Below, piece by piece: positions 1-6,963 of a stretch of 12,511 nucleotides of DNA. Under the pieces are notes generated by a model, which saw nothing but the letters and a program-made list of their open reading frames with translations, searched no databases and was not told where the DNA came from. Every line of letters starts with the position of its first letter. The first letter of the stretch is position 1. The stretch covers positions 1 to 12,511 of the forward strand of contig CAJOOV010000304.1 of NCBI GenBank assembly GCA_905236265.1, read 5' to 3'. The DNA comes from an uncultured Oscillospiraceae bacterium. GTDB taxonomy: Bacteria > Bacillota > Clostridia > Oscillospirales > Oscillospiraceae. The position numbers and the translations under genes were made by a program.

Positions 1-2622
1 AGAGGTCTTGGAGAGGAGGGCACTCCTCAGGGGCAGAGCGCCCTTTGGCGTTTTGGAATCTCCGGCGACCTGAACATTGTCACCTGCCGGGTGTCCTCTG
101 GGCAGTGGGAGCAGGCTGTGGCGCTGGCGGGGGTGCATGAAATCCTCCGCCGCCTGGGGGTTCCCTTTGACCTTATCCTGCTGGTGTTTGAGCAGGGAGA
201 CTACCTGCAGACCCAGAGGGGAGGGCTTCTGCGCAGCCTGCAGCGCCGGGGCTACGGCGCAGTTCTGAACCGGGACGGGGGCATCCGCCTTCTCACAGGC
301 TCCGAGGAGGACTGGAGGCCGGTGCTGGGCATGGCAGCGGTGAACCTCCGCCCCGGAGACAAGCTCGCCCAGAGCAATGCCTTTACCTGCCCGGCGGCAC
401 TTCGGAGGGAGCGGGTGAAGCTGCTTGCCTCCCCGGACTGGCACTGGCAGCGCCGGGGCTTTGTGCTGGAGACGCAGGGGGAGCTGCCCCCGGTGCGGTG
501 GAGCCATTTTCTGGTCAACGAGAGTCTTGGCTGGCGGTGTGACGAGGCGGGGACAGGTCATCTCTGGCTGGGCAACGCCCATCTGGGGCAGCTCACCGGA
601 TGGGACAACGACCCCACCGCCCTCACCGGGCCGGAGGAGCTGGTGCTGTGCCGGAACGGGCAGGAGCATTCCCTGTTCGCCCGCCGGGGAGACGGCAAAA
701 GCGTGGTCACCTACGGCTGCTGCTATGCCCGGTGGGAGCGCATTCTGCCGGGGTTGAACACCACACTGACGGCCTTTGTCCCCCGTGAGGGGGCAGTGCG
801 GGTGTGGAAGGTGGAGCTGAGGGGCACAAAGCCGGGGGATACCCTTCGCTGGCGGATGCGCCCCCGGCTCTCCCGGCTGTCCCGCCATGAGGGATGGGTG
901 CGCTTTGCCGCCGTGGAAGGGGGCTGCGCTCTGGACAACCCCGCCGGAACGCTGCCGGGTGTGGTGCTGGAGCTGCTGGGCAGTGTGGAGCCGGTACAGG
1001 TAAAATGGCACGCAGGCACGGCGGAGCTGGTATTCCCCGCCGCCGAAACGATGGTGCTGACCGCAGGCGTGCAGGGGGCGTATGACCGGCGGCTGCTTCT
1101 GGATACGGAGGAGGTCTTTGCCGCCTCTCTGCGCTGGTGGGCGCAGCAGACGGCGGCGCTGAGTGTGAAAACGCCGGACGAGGGGCTGAATCACTACCTG
1201 TCCTTCTGGGGGCCGTATCAGGTTCTGGCGGGGCGTGTGCTGGGGAGAAACGGACTTTACCAGTGCGGCGGCGCCGTGGGTTTCCGGGATCAGCTTCAGG
1301 ACGTGCTCGCCCTTTTGCCCTTCTGCCCGGAGATCACACGCAGGCAGCTTCTGGACTGCGCCGCCCACCAGTTCCGGGAGGGGGACGTGCTCCACTGGTG
1401 GCACAATGTGCCGGGGGAGGCGGCAGCGCAGGGCGTGCGCACCCGCATCAGCGACGATCTGCTCTGGCTGCCCTATGCCCTGTGCCGCTGGACGCAGGAG
1501 ACAGGGGATACAGCCCTGCTCCGGGAACAGACCCCCTATCTGGAGGGACAGGCGCTCAGACCGGAGGAGGCGGAGCGGTATCAGCAGTGGTCACCGGGAC
1601 AGGAGCGGCACAGCCTTTACCGCCACGGCGTGCAGGCCATCGAGTGTGTGCTGAACCGGGGCGTGGGAGAGCATGGGCTTTGCCGCATGGGCACCGGGGA
1701 CTGGAATGACGGCATGAACCGTATCGGTGCAAAGGGAAGAGGGGAGAGCGTATGGCTGACGTGGTTCCTCAGCCTGATTCTGAACCGGTTTGCCCCGCTG
1801 TGTGACGAAATGGGAGAGCCTCAGCGGGGAGAGCGCTACCGCAGCCTCTCCGCCCGCCTTGCCCGTCAGGGGGAGCAGTGCTGGGACGGGGCGTGGTATC
1901 TGCGTGCCTTTGACGACGAGGGCAGACCCCTTGGGGGACAGGGGGCGGAGGAGTGCGCCATTGACTCCGTCGCCCAGTCCTTTGCGGTCTTTGCCCTTGG
2001 CGCAGAGGAGCACCCCAGACAGGCGGTGCTGTCTGCGGCACAGCGGCTTTATGACCGGGAGCATCAGCTTGTGCGCCTGCTCTATCCGCCCTTCTCCGGC
2101 AAAAGCGACCCCGGCTATGTGAGAGGCTACCCGGAGGGGCTGCGGGAAAACGGCGGACAGTATACCCACGCCGCCTGCTGGCTGGCGCTGGCGCTGCTGC
2201 GCACGGGAGAGAGGGAGCTGGCGTGGAGGATGCTGCATGACCTGCTCCCGGAGCACCACCCCGCCCCGGTCTACTGCGCCGAGCCCTATGTGCTGGCAGG
2301 GGATGTGTACGCCGCAGAGGGTCAGACGGGGCGGGGAGGCTGGAGCTGGTACACCGGCGCCGCCGGATGGTACTGCCAGACGGTGATGAGAGAGCTTCTG
2401 GGTCTGCGTCTTGAGGGGGGCAGGCTGATGCTCCGGCCAAACCTGCCCCGCGACTGGCCGGGGTATCAGGCGCAGTGGCAGGGGGAGGGCTTTTCCCTGT
2501 CCATCGTGGTGGAGCGGGGGGAGCAGCCCTCCCTGACGCTGGACGGTGCGCCGGTGGATGAGGGCTTGGCGCTCTCTCAGCTCTCCGGTGCCCATCAGCT
2601 CCGGCTTATTATGAAAAAGTAG
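1..2622 (+). CDS. C-terminal part of a GH94-type glucan synthase/phosphorylase (NdvB/Cgs-like), 5' end outside window
   Basis: The frame is open from base 1 to the TAG at 2620-2622 (873 codons), so the GTG at 91 is internal. Codons 11-24 read GQSALWRFGISGDL, a signature seen in the middle of cyclic beta-1,2-glucan synthases just before their C-terminal GH94 (old GT36) region. Further GH94 hallmarks follow: HWWH at about codon 465, a RTRISDDLLWLP block at about 480-491, GDWNDGMN at about 566-573 (the DWND motif carries the family's general-acid aspartate) and a TGAAGW phosphate-loop-like motif at 785-790. Known family role: GH94 enzymes phosphorolyse beta-glucosides, and in Brucella-type Cgs this domain trims beta-1,2-glucan chains and so controls ring size. 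By inference this is the tail of a protein of 2000 or more residues. A free-standing beta-1,2-oligoglucan phosphorylase of about 1100 residues is the alternative. The fold call is very secure; the substrate is not. No terminator hairpin follows it. Confidence 0.88.
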   Translation, partial: RGLGEEGTPQGQSALWRFGISGDLNIVTCRVSSGQWEQAVALAGVHEILRRLGVPFDLILLVFEQGDYLQTQRGGLLRSLQRRGYGAVLNRDGGIRLLTGSEEDWRPVLGMAAVNLRPGDKLAQSNAFTCPAALRRERVKLLASPDWHWQRRGFVLETQGELPPVRWSHFLVNESLGWRCDEAGTGHLWLGNAHLGQLTGWDNDPTALTGPEELVLCRNGQEHSLFARRGDGKSVVTYGCCYARWERILPGLNTTLTAFVPREGAVRVWKVELRGTKPGDTLRWRMRPRLSRLSRHEGWVRFAAVEGGCALDNPAGTLPGVVLELLGSVEPVQVKWHAGTAELVFPAAETMVLTAGVQGAYDRRLLLDTEEVFAASLRWWAQQTAALSVKTPDEGLNHYLSFWGPYQVLAGRVLGRNGLYQCGGAVGFRDQLQDVLALLPFCPEITRRQLLDCAAHQFREGDVLHWWHNVPGEAAAQGVRTRISDDLLWLPYALCRWTQETGDTALLREQTPYLEGQALRPEEAERYQQWSPGQERHSLYRHGVQAIECVLNRGVGEHGLCRMGTGDWNDGMNRIGAKGRGESVWLTWFLSLILNRFAPLCDEMGEPQRGERYRSLSARLARQGEQCWDGAWYLRAFDDEGRPLGGQGAEECAIDSVAQSFAVFALGAEEHPRQAVLSAAQRLYDREHQLVRLLYPPFSGKSDPGYVRGYPEGLRENGGQYTHAACWLALALLRTGERELAWRMLHDLLPEHHPAPVYCAEPYVLAGDVYAAEGQTGRGGWSWYTGAAGWYCQTVMRELLGLRLEGGRLMLRPNLPRDWPGYQAQWQGEGFSLSIVVERGEQPSLTLDGAPVDEGLALSQLSGAHQLRLIMKK

Positions 2623-2651
2623 TGGAGTATTTTTCGGAGAGGATGTATAAT
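2623..2651 (+). promoter_or_regulatory. Candidate SigA promoter for the ymfF-ymfH-lgt-folD operon
   Basis: A perfect TATAAT lies at 2646-2651. With a 17-base spacer the -35 position is TGGAGT at 2623-2628, which matches TTGACA at only three of six places. The predicted start of transcription is near 2658, leaving a leader of about 25 bases before the ATG at 2684. It sits in the only gap between the GH94 gene and the operon. The weak -35 makes this moderate rather than certain. Confidence 0.5.
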
Positions 2652-2683
2652 GGGGGAAGTGAACAGCCATTGGAGATGATAGG

Positions 2684-3976
2684 ATGAATACACCGGTACG
2701 GATTCAGATCATGCCCGGCGTGTGGCTCAGCGCCATACAGACGAGAAAATTCAAAAGCAGCTTCTGGTCAGTCCTGCTGCTCACCCCCCTGCAGGAGGAC
2801 AGCGCCGCCATGACGGCGCTGCTGCCCCGTGTGCTGAACCGGGGCACCGCCCGCTATCCCGACCGGAGGCAGCTCACCGCCGCTTTGGAGGAGCTCTACG
2901 GGGGAACAGCCGTCCCGGTGACGGCCAAGCTGGGAGAGGTGCAGGCCACCGGCTTTCAGGCGGCCTTTCTGGACGACCCCTATGTGCTGGACGGCAGGCC
3001 GGTTTCCCCGGCGGCGGCGGAGCTGATGGGAGATCTGCTGCTGCGCCCGGCGACGAAAAACGGCAGGCTGAGGCAGGAGGTCATTCTGGGCGAGCGGGAG
3101 AACCTGACGGCGGAGATCCGAGCCCAGAGCAACGATAAAATGCGCTATGCCGCCCGGCGGCTGAATGAGGAGATGTGCCGGGGAGAGGCCTATGCCGTGG
3201 ACAGGCTGGGCGGCGAGGCGCAGGCGGAGGGGATCAGGCCGTGGGAGCTGGACAGGCACTACCGCCGCCTTCTGGGGGAGAGCCGGGTGGAGCTGTACTA
3301 CTGCGGCAGCGTGGACGCTGACCGTGTGGCGCAATACTGGGCGCAGGCGCTGATGGACATTCCCAGAAAGGGCGTTGCGCCCCTTGGGGAGACCCAGTGG
3401 CGGCACCGCCCGGAGGAGCTTCGCCGGGTGGTGGAGCGTCAGGACGTGACGCAGGAAAAGCTGGCCATCGGGCTTCGCACCAATACCCGGCTGGACAGCG
3501 GGGAGTATCCCGCACTGATGGTGGCCAACACCGTTCTGGGGGGCGCTCCCTCCTCCAAGCTGTTTCAAAACGTGCGTGAGCGCCAGTCTTTATGCTACTA
3601 CGCCATGTCCACGCTGGACTGCCATAAGGGACTGATGGGGATTCACGCAGGAGTTGCGCCGGAGCAGGCGGAGCGGGCAGAACAGGCGGTTTTTGACCAG
3701 CTTCACGCATTGCAGGACGGCAATCTGACCCGGCAGGAGCTGGAGGCGGCAAAGGGACACCTCTGCAACGCCCTGCGCTCCTCCATGGACAGCCATGGGG
3801 GACTGTACGGCTTTTATGTGGATCAGAGCCAGTCCGCCGCCCCGGTGACGGTGGAGGAGCAGCTTGCACGGCTGGAGCAGGTGACGGCGGAGGAGACCGT
3901 CCGGGCGGCGCAGATGCTGCAGGCGGATACGGTCTATCTGCTCACCGGAGAGGAGGAGCGCCATGAGACGGCTTGA
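2684..3976 (+). CDS. ymfF: M16 peptidase-like protein without zinc-binding motif (YmfF-like)
   Basis: A 430-residue protein of the insulinase/processing-peptidase (M16) family, the usual length for YmfF-type members. The N-terminal domain lacks the inverted zinc motif HxxEH: the equivalent stretch around residues 45-55 (LLPRVLNRGT) has no histidine pair, so it cannot be a zinc peptidase on its own. The C-terminal half keeps an M16 substrate-binding-type motif, RERQSLCYY, at residues 298-306. Known from the family: M16 proteins often work as pairs of one active and one inactive chain, and in Bacillus the YmfF/YmfH pair has been linked to processing of the modification on elongation factor P. 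By inference this chain partners the next gene, which it overlaps by 14 bases. Start ATG has GGAG at 2672-2675, eight bases upstream. The EF-P link is transferred by homology only; no efp is visible here. Confidence 0.85.
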   Translation: MNTPVRIQIMPGVWLSAIQTRKFKSSFWSVLLLTPLQEDSAAMTALLPRVLNRGTARYPDRRQLTAALEELYGGTAVPVTAKLGEVQATGFQAAFLDDPYVLDGRPVSPAAAELMGDLLLRPATKNGRLRQEVILGERENLTAEIRAQSNDKMRYAARRLNEEMCRGEAYAVDRLGGEAQAEGIRPWELDRHYRRLLGESRVELYYCGSVDADRVAQYWAQALMDIPRKGVAPLGETQWRHRPEELRRVVERQDVTQEKLAIGLRTNTRLDSGEYPALMVANTVLGGAPSSKLFQNVRERQSLCYYAMSTLDCHKGLMGIHAGVAPEQAERAEQAVFDQLHALQDGNLTRQELEAAKGHLCNALRSSMDSHGGLYGFYVDQSQSAAPVTVEEQLARLEQVTAEETVRAAQMLQADTVYLLTGEEERHETA

Positions 3977-5243
3977 ATACTCCCAGCTGGGGGAGAACTG
4001 CTACTTTGAGCAGTTGGAGAACGGACTGGGCATTTTTGTGGTCTCCAAGCCCGGCTATGCCAAGACGATGGCCATGCTGGCAGTGTCCTACGGGGGCATG
4101 GATGCGGTGTTTTCTCAGGGCGGGGAGAGACGGGAGACGCCGGAGGGCATCGCCCACTATCTGGAACACAAGATGTTTGACATGAGAGAGGGGAACGCCC
4201 TGACGCTGCTGAGCAGTGCGGGAGCCTCGGTGAACGCCTTTACCGCAAAGGACATCACCGCCTACCACTTTACCTGCACCAGCCGCTTCGAGGAGAACCT
4301 GAGAGTTCTGCTCCGCTTTGTCACCACGCCCTATTTCACCCCGGAGAGCGTGGAAAAGGAGCGGGGCATCATCGCACAGGAGATTCGCATGTACCGGGAC
4401 AACCCCGGACACAGGGTCTACGAAAACCTGCTGGGGAATCTTTACGCTGTCCACCCCCTGCGCCGTTCCATTCTGGGCACGGAGGCGTCCATCGGACAGA
4501 TTACGGACGAAACCCTGCTGCACTGCCATCAGGCGTTTTACCGGATGGATAATATGGTGCTGGTGGTGGTGGGAGACACCGATCCCCGGCTTGTGCGGGA
4601 CACCGCTTTGCTCTTTACGGGCAGGGAGGAGAGCGCCGGAGCTGTGCGGGATTTCGGCGCAGACGAACCTGCTGAAGCGCCCCGGAGGAGCATACGGGAG
4701 GAGATGGACGTTCCGGAGCCCACCTTTCTGCTGGGCTGCAAGGCGGAGCCTTTCCCGCTGGGGGAGGAGGGCTTTTGCCACAGGCTGCTGGCATCGGTGG
4801 CGGCGGAGCTGCTGTGCGGGGAGGGGAGCGAGCTGTATGACCGGCTGTACAGAGACGGACTGATTCACAGCGACTTCTCCGCCGCCTGCATCGACTACCC
4901 CGGCGCCGCCTTTCTGGCGCTGGGCGGGGACAGCCCCGACCCGGACGCAGTGGCGGAGGCGGTGCTGCAGGAGGCGGCACGCATCAGCGCTCAGGGAGTG
5001 GACGAGGCACGCTTCCGCCGGGTGCTGCGCAGCGCCTACGGCGAGAGCGTGCGCAGCCTGAACAGCTTTGAGACGATCTGCTCGGAGATGGTTAGGGGCT
5101 GGTTCTCCGGCTACAACTATTACGACTTCCCCCGGCTCTACGCCACCCTGACGGCCCAGAAGGCGGCGGCGTTTCTGGCGGAGACGGTGCAGGCGGGCAG
5201 GAGCTGTCTGTCTGTGGTGGTGCCAAAGGGGGGCAGCCTATGA
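3963..5243 (+). CDS. ymfH: M16 family zinc peptidase (YmfH-like), catalytic partner
   Basis: A 426-residue M16 metallopeptidase with an intact active site: HYLEH at residues 65-69 gives two zinc-binding histidines and the catalytic glutamate (E68). E140 in KERGIIAQEI is the expected third zinc ligand, with E133 seven residues before it, the same spacing as the essential glutamate pair in pitrilysin. The C-terminal half is the usual second M16 domain. There is no signal peptide, so it should be cytoplasmic. It starts 14 bases inside ymfF, with a GGAGGAG-rich site just upstream, so translation is probably coupled and the two chains made in equal amounts. By inference the pair forms a heterodimer with this subunit doing the cutting. 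The substrate cannot be read from the sequence; EF-P modification is the family precedent in Bacillus. Confidence 0.9.
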   Translation: MRRLEYSQLGENCYFEQLENGLGIFVVSKPGYAKTMAMLAVSYGGMDAVFSQGGERRETPEGIAHYLEHKMFDMREGNALTLLSSAGASVNAFTAKDITAYHFTCTSRFEENLRVLLRFVTTPYFTPESVEKERGIIAQEIRMYRDNPGHRVYENLLGNLYAVHPLRRSILGTEASIGQITDETLLHCHQAFYRMDNMVLVVVGDTDPRLVRDTALLFTGREESAGAVRDFGADEPAEAPRRSIREEMDVPEPTFLLGCKAEPFPLGEEGFCHRLLASVAAELLCGEGSELYDRLYRDGLIHSDFSAACIDYPGAAFLALGGDSPDPDAVAEAVLQEAARISAQGVDEARFRRVLRSAYGESVRSLNSFETICSEMVRGWFSGYNYYDFPRLYATLTAQKAAAFLAETVQAGRSCLSVVVPKGGSL

Positions 5244-6067
5244 CGCCCATTGTGTTCCCCGGTCTGGGCATTGAGGTGACCATTGACCGGGTGGCCTTCA
5301 ACCTCTTCGGCAAGGATATCTACTGGTACGGCATCATTATCGCAGCGGGGTTCCTGCTGGCGCTGGGCTTTATGGTGTCCCATGCCCAATCCCTTGGCTC
5401 CAGCGAGGACAGCGTGGTGGATATGATGCTTGCGGCAATGCCCGCAGGGCTGGTGGGCGCCAGAATCTACTATGTGTTCTTTTATCAGGATCTCTACCGG
5501 GACGGGGACGGGGTCTTCCAGTGGGGAAGAGCCGTCGCCATCTGGGACGGAGGGATCGCCGTCTACGGCGGCATCATCGCAGGGGTGCTTACGGCGGTGA
5601 TTTTCTGCAGAGTGCGGCACATCTCCTTCTGGCCCCTTGCGGACACGGGAGCCTTCGGCCTGCTCATCGGCCAGTGCGTGGGACGCTGGGGCAACTTTGT
5701 GAATCAGGAGGCCTACGGGGGAGCCTGCACGGCGGTGTGGAGAATGGGACTGACCGTGGGTGGGACATACATGGAGGTTCACCCCACCTTTCTCTACGAA
5801 TCCCTGTGGAATCTTACCGGGTTCTGCCTGCTGTACTTCCTTGTGCGCCCCAGACGCAGGTTTGAGGGACAGATCTTTCTCAGCTATCTGCTCTGGTACG
5901 GTCTGGGACGGGTGTGGATTGAGGGACTGCGCACGGACAGCCTCTACCTCTTCTCCACAGGCATCCGGGTATCCCAGCTTCTGGCAGGCGTCTCTGCCCT
6001 TGGAGCGCTGGCGGTACTGCTCTATGGGCTGAATCGAGTGAAAAACGTGAAACCAGGAAAGGAGTGA
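5240..6067 (+). CDS. lgt: Prolipoprotein diacylglyceryl transferase Lgt
   Basis: A 275-residue membrane protein with about seven hydrophobic segments. It transfers diacylglyceryl from phosphatidylglycerol to the lipobox cysteine of prolipoproteins, the first step of lipoprotein maturation. The Lgt signature GRWGNFVNQEAYGG lies at 148-161; its arginine (R149) corresponds to the essential R143 of E. coli. HPTFLYESLWN at 181-191 and EGLRTDSL at 228-235 match the C-terminal conserved blocks, with R231 the likely equivalent of E. coli R239. The motif that holds His103 in E. coli reads WDGGIAVYGG here, with tyrosine (Y109) in the histidine position. The ATG overlaps the ymfH stop as ATGA (5240-5243), and an AAGGGGGG site lies at 5226-5232, so translation is coupled to ymfH. 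Identity is secure. Confidence 0.96.
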   Translation: MTPIVFPGLGIEVTIDRVAFNLFGKDIYWYGIIIAAGFLLALGFMVSHAQSLGSSEDSVVDMMLAAMPAGLVGARIYYVFFYQDLYRDGDGVFQWGRAVAIWDGGIAVYGGIIAGVLTAVIFCRVRHISFWPLADTGAFGLLIGQCVGRWGNFVNQEAYGGACTAVWRMGLTVGGTYMEVHPTFLYESLWNLTGFCLLYFLVRPRRRFEGQIFLSYLLWYGLGRVWIEGLRTDSLYLFSTGIRVSQLLAGVSALGALAVLLYGLNRVKNVKPGKE

Positions 6068-6073
6068 AGCACC

Positions 6074-6925
6074 ATGTCCGCAATTATCATGGACGGAAAG
6101 GCGCTTGCGGCAAAGTGGAAGGCAGATATTCGGGAAAAGACCGCCCGGCTCGCCCGCCCGGCGGTGCTGGCGGTGATTCTGGTGGGGAACAATCCCGCCT
6201 CCCGTGTCTATGTAAACGGAAAGGAGCGGGACTGTGCAGAGTGCGGCATCCGGTCTCAGGAGTATGCCCTGCCGGAGAACATCGGGCAGAGGGCGCTTCT
6301 GGAGCTGATCGACACCCTGAACCGTGAGCAGGAGGTGGACGGCATTCTGTGCCAGCTCCCCCTGCCGGAGGGATATGACTATGACGAGCAGGAGGTGCTG
6401 CTGTCCATTGACCCCAGAAAGGACGTGGATGCCTTCCACCCCTATAACGTGGGACGGATTATGATCGGGGATTCTACTTATCTGCCCTGCACCCCCGCAG
6501 GGGTGATGGCGCTGCTGGATGAGTACGGCGTTGACCCGGCGGGAAAGCGCTGTGTGGTGGTGGGGCGCTCCAATATCGTGGGCAAGCCCATGGCCATGCT
6601 GCTGCTGCACCGCCATGGCACGGTGACCATCTGCCATTCCCGCACCCCCAATCTGGGAGAGGTGACGGCGCAGGCGGATATCCTCATCTCCGCCGTGGGG
6701 AAGAGGGGGCTCATCACCGCCGACATGGTAAAGCCGGGAGCCTGCGTCATTGACGTGGCCATGAACCGGGACGGGGAGGGGAAGCTCTGCGGAGACGTGG
6801 ATTTCCCTGCCGTAAAGGAGAAGGCCGGGTGGATCACCCCGGTGCCCGGCGGCTGCGGCCCCATGACAAGGGTGATGCTGCTGCAAAACACCCTGACCGC
6901 TGCAGCGGGGAAGAAAGGGTCATAA
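6074..6925 (+). CDS. folD: FolD: methylenetetrahydrofolate dehydrogenase / methenyltetrahydrofolate cyclohydrolase
   Basis: A 283-residue bifunctional cytoplasmic enzyme, full length for the family. It converts 5,10-methylene-THF to 5,10-methenyl-THF with NAD(P)+ and then to 10-formyl-THF, feeding purine and formyl-Met synthesis. The catalytic YxxxK is Y46-K50 (YVNGK). QLPLP at 94-98, PRKDVDAFHP at 114-123 and PCTPAGVM at 138-145 line the folate pocket. VVVGRSNIVGKP at 161-172 is the dinucleotide-binding signature, and PVPGGCGPMT at 256-265 is the C-terminal signature, with cysteine where valine is commonest. A strong AAAGGAG (6058-6064) overlaps the end of lgt and lies nine bases before the ATG, so it is the last gene of the ymfF-ymfH-lgt-folD unit. 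It is followed at once by a hairpin terminator. Confidence 0.97.
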   Translation: MSAIIMDGKALAAKWKADIREKTARLARPAVLAVILVGNNPASRVYVNGKERDCAECGIRSQEYALPENIGQRALLELIDTLNREQEVDGILCQLPLPEGYDYDEQEVLLSIDPRKDVDAFHPYNVGRIMIGDSTYLPCTPAGVMALLDEYGVDPAGKRCVVVGRSNIVGKPMAMLLLHRHGTVTICHSRTPNLGEVTAQADILISAVGKRGLITADMVKPGACVIDVAMNRDGEGKLCGDVDFPAVKEKAGWITPVPGGCGPMTRVMLLQNTLTAAAGKKGS

Positions 6926-6927
6926 CG

Positions 6928-6963
6928 AAAACGGTCAGCCTCAGATAGGCTGACCGTTTTTTT
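6928..6963 (+). terminator. Rho-independent terminator of the folD operon, probably shared with the convergent gene
   Basis: A perfect 14-base-pair inverted repeat: AAAACGGTCAGCCT at 6928-6941 pairs with AGGCTGACCGTTTT at 6947-6960 around the loop CAGAT, and the T run continues to 6963 (seven T in all). It starts three bases after the folD stop. The (-) strand gene ends at 6962-6964, inside the T run, so the hairpin sits just beyond both convergent genes. Read from the (-) strand the run is only TTTT followed by CG, so termination in that direction is likely weaker. Confidence 0.93.

Noticed and set aside
91..93. GTG at 91 as the true start of the GH94 gene
   Set aside because: The frame is open and clearly homologous upstream to base 1, so the gene simply continues out of the window.
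1591..2670. 359-codon minus-strand open frame under the GH94 gene
   Set aside because: It is antisense to conserved GH94 motifs such as DWNDG and TGAAGW and shows no family features of its own.
5138..6886. Long open frame of 582 codons on the minus strand across lgt and folD
   Set aside because: It lies antisense to two unmistakable genes, has a skewed composition rich in His, Gly and Gln, and no recognisable domain. It is a by-product of high GC at codon position three.
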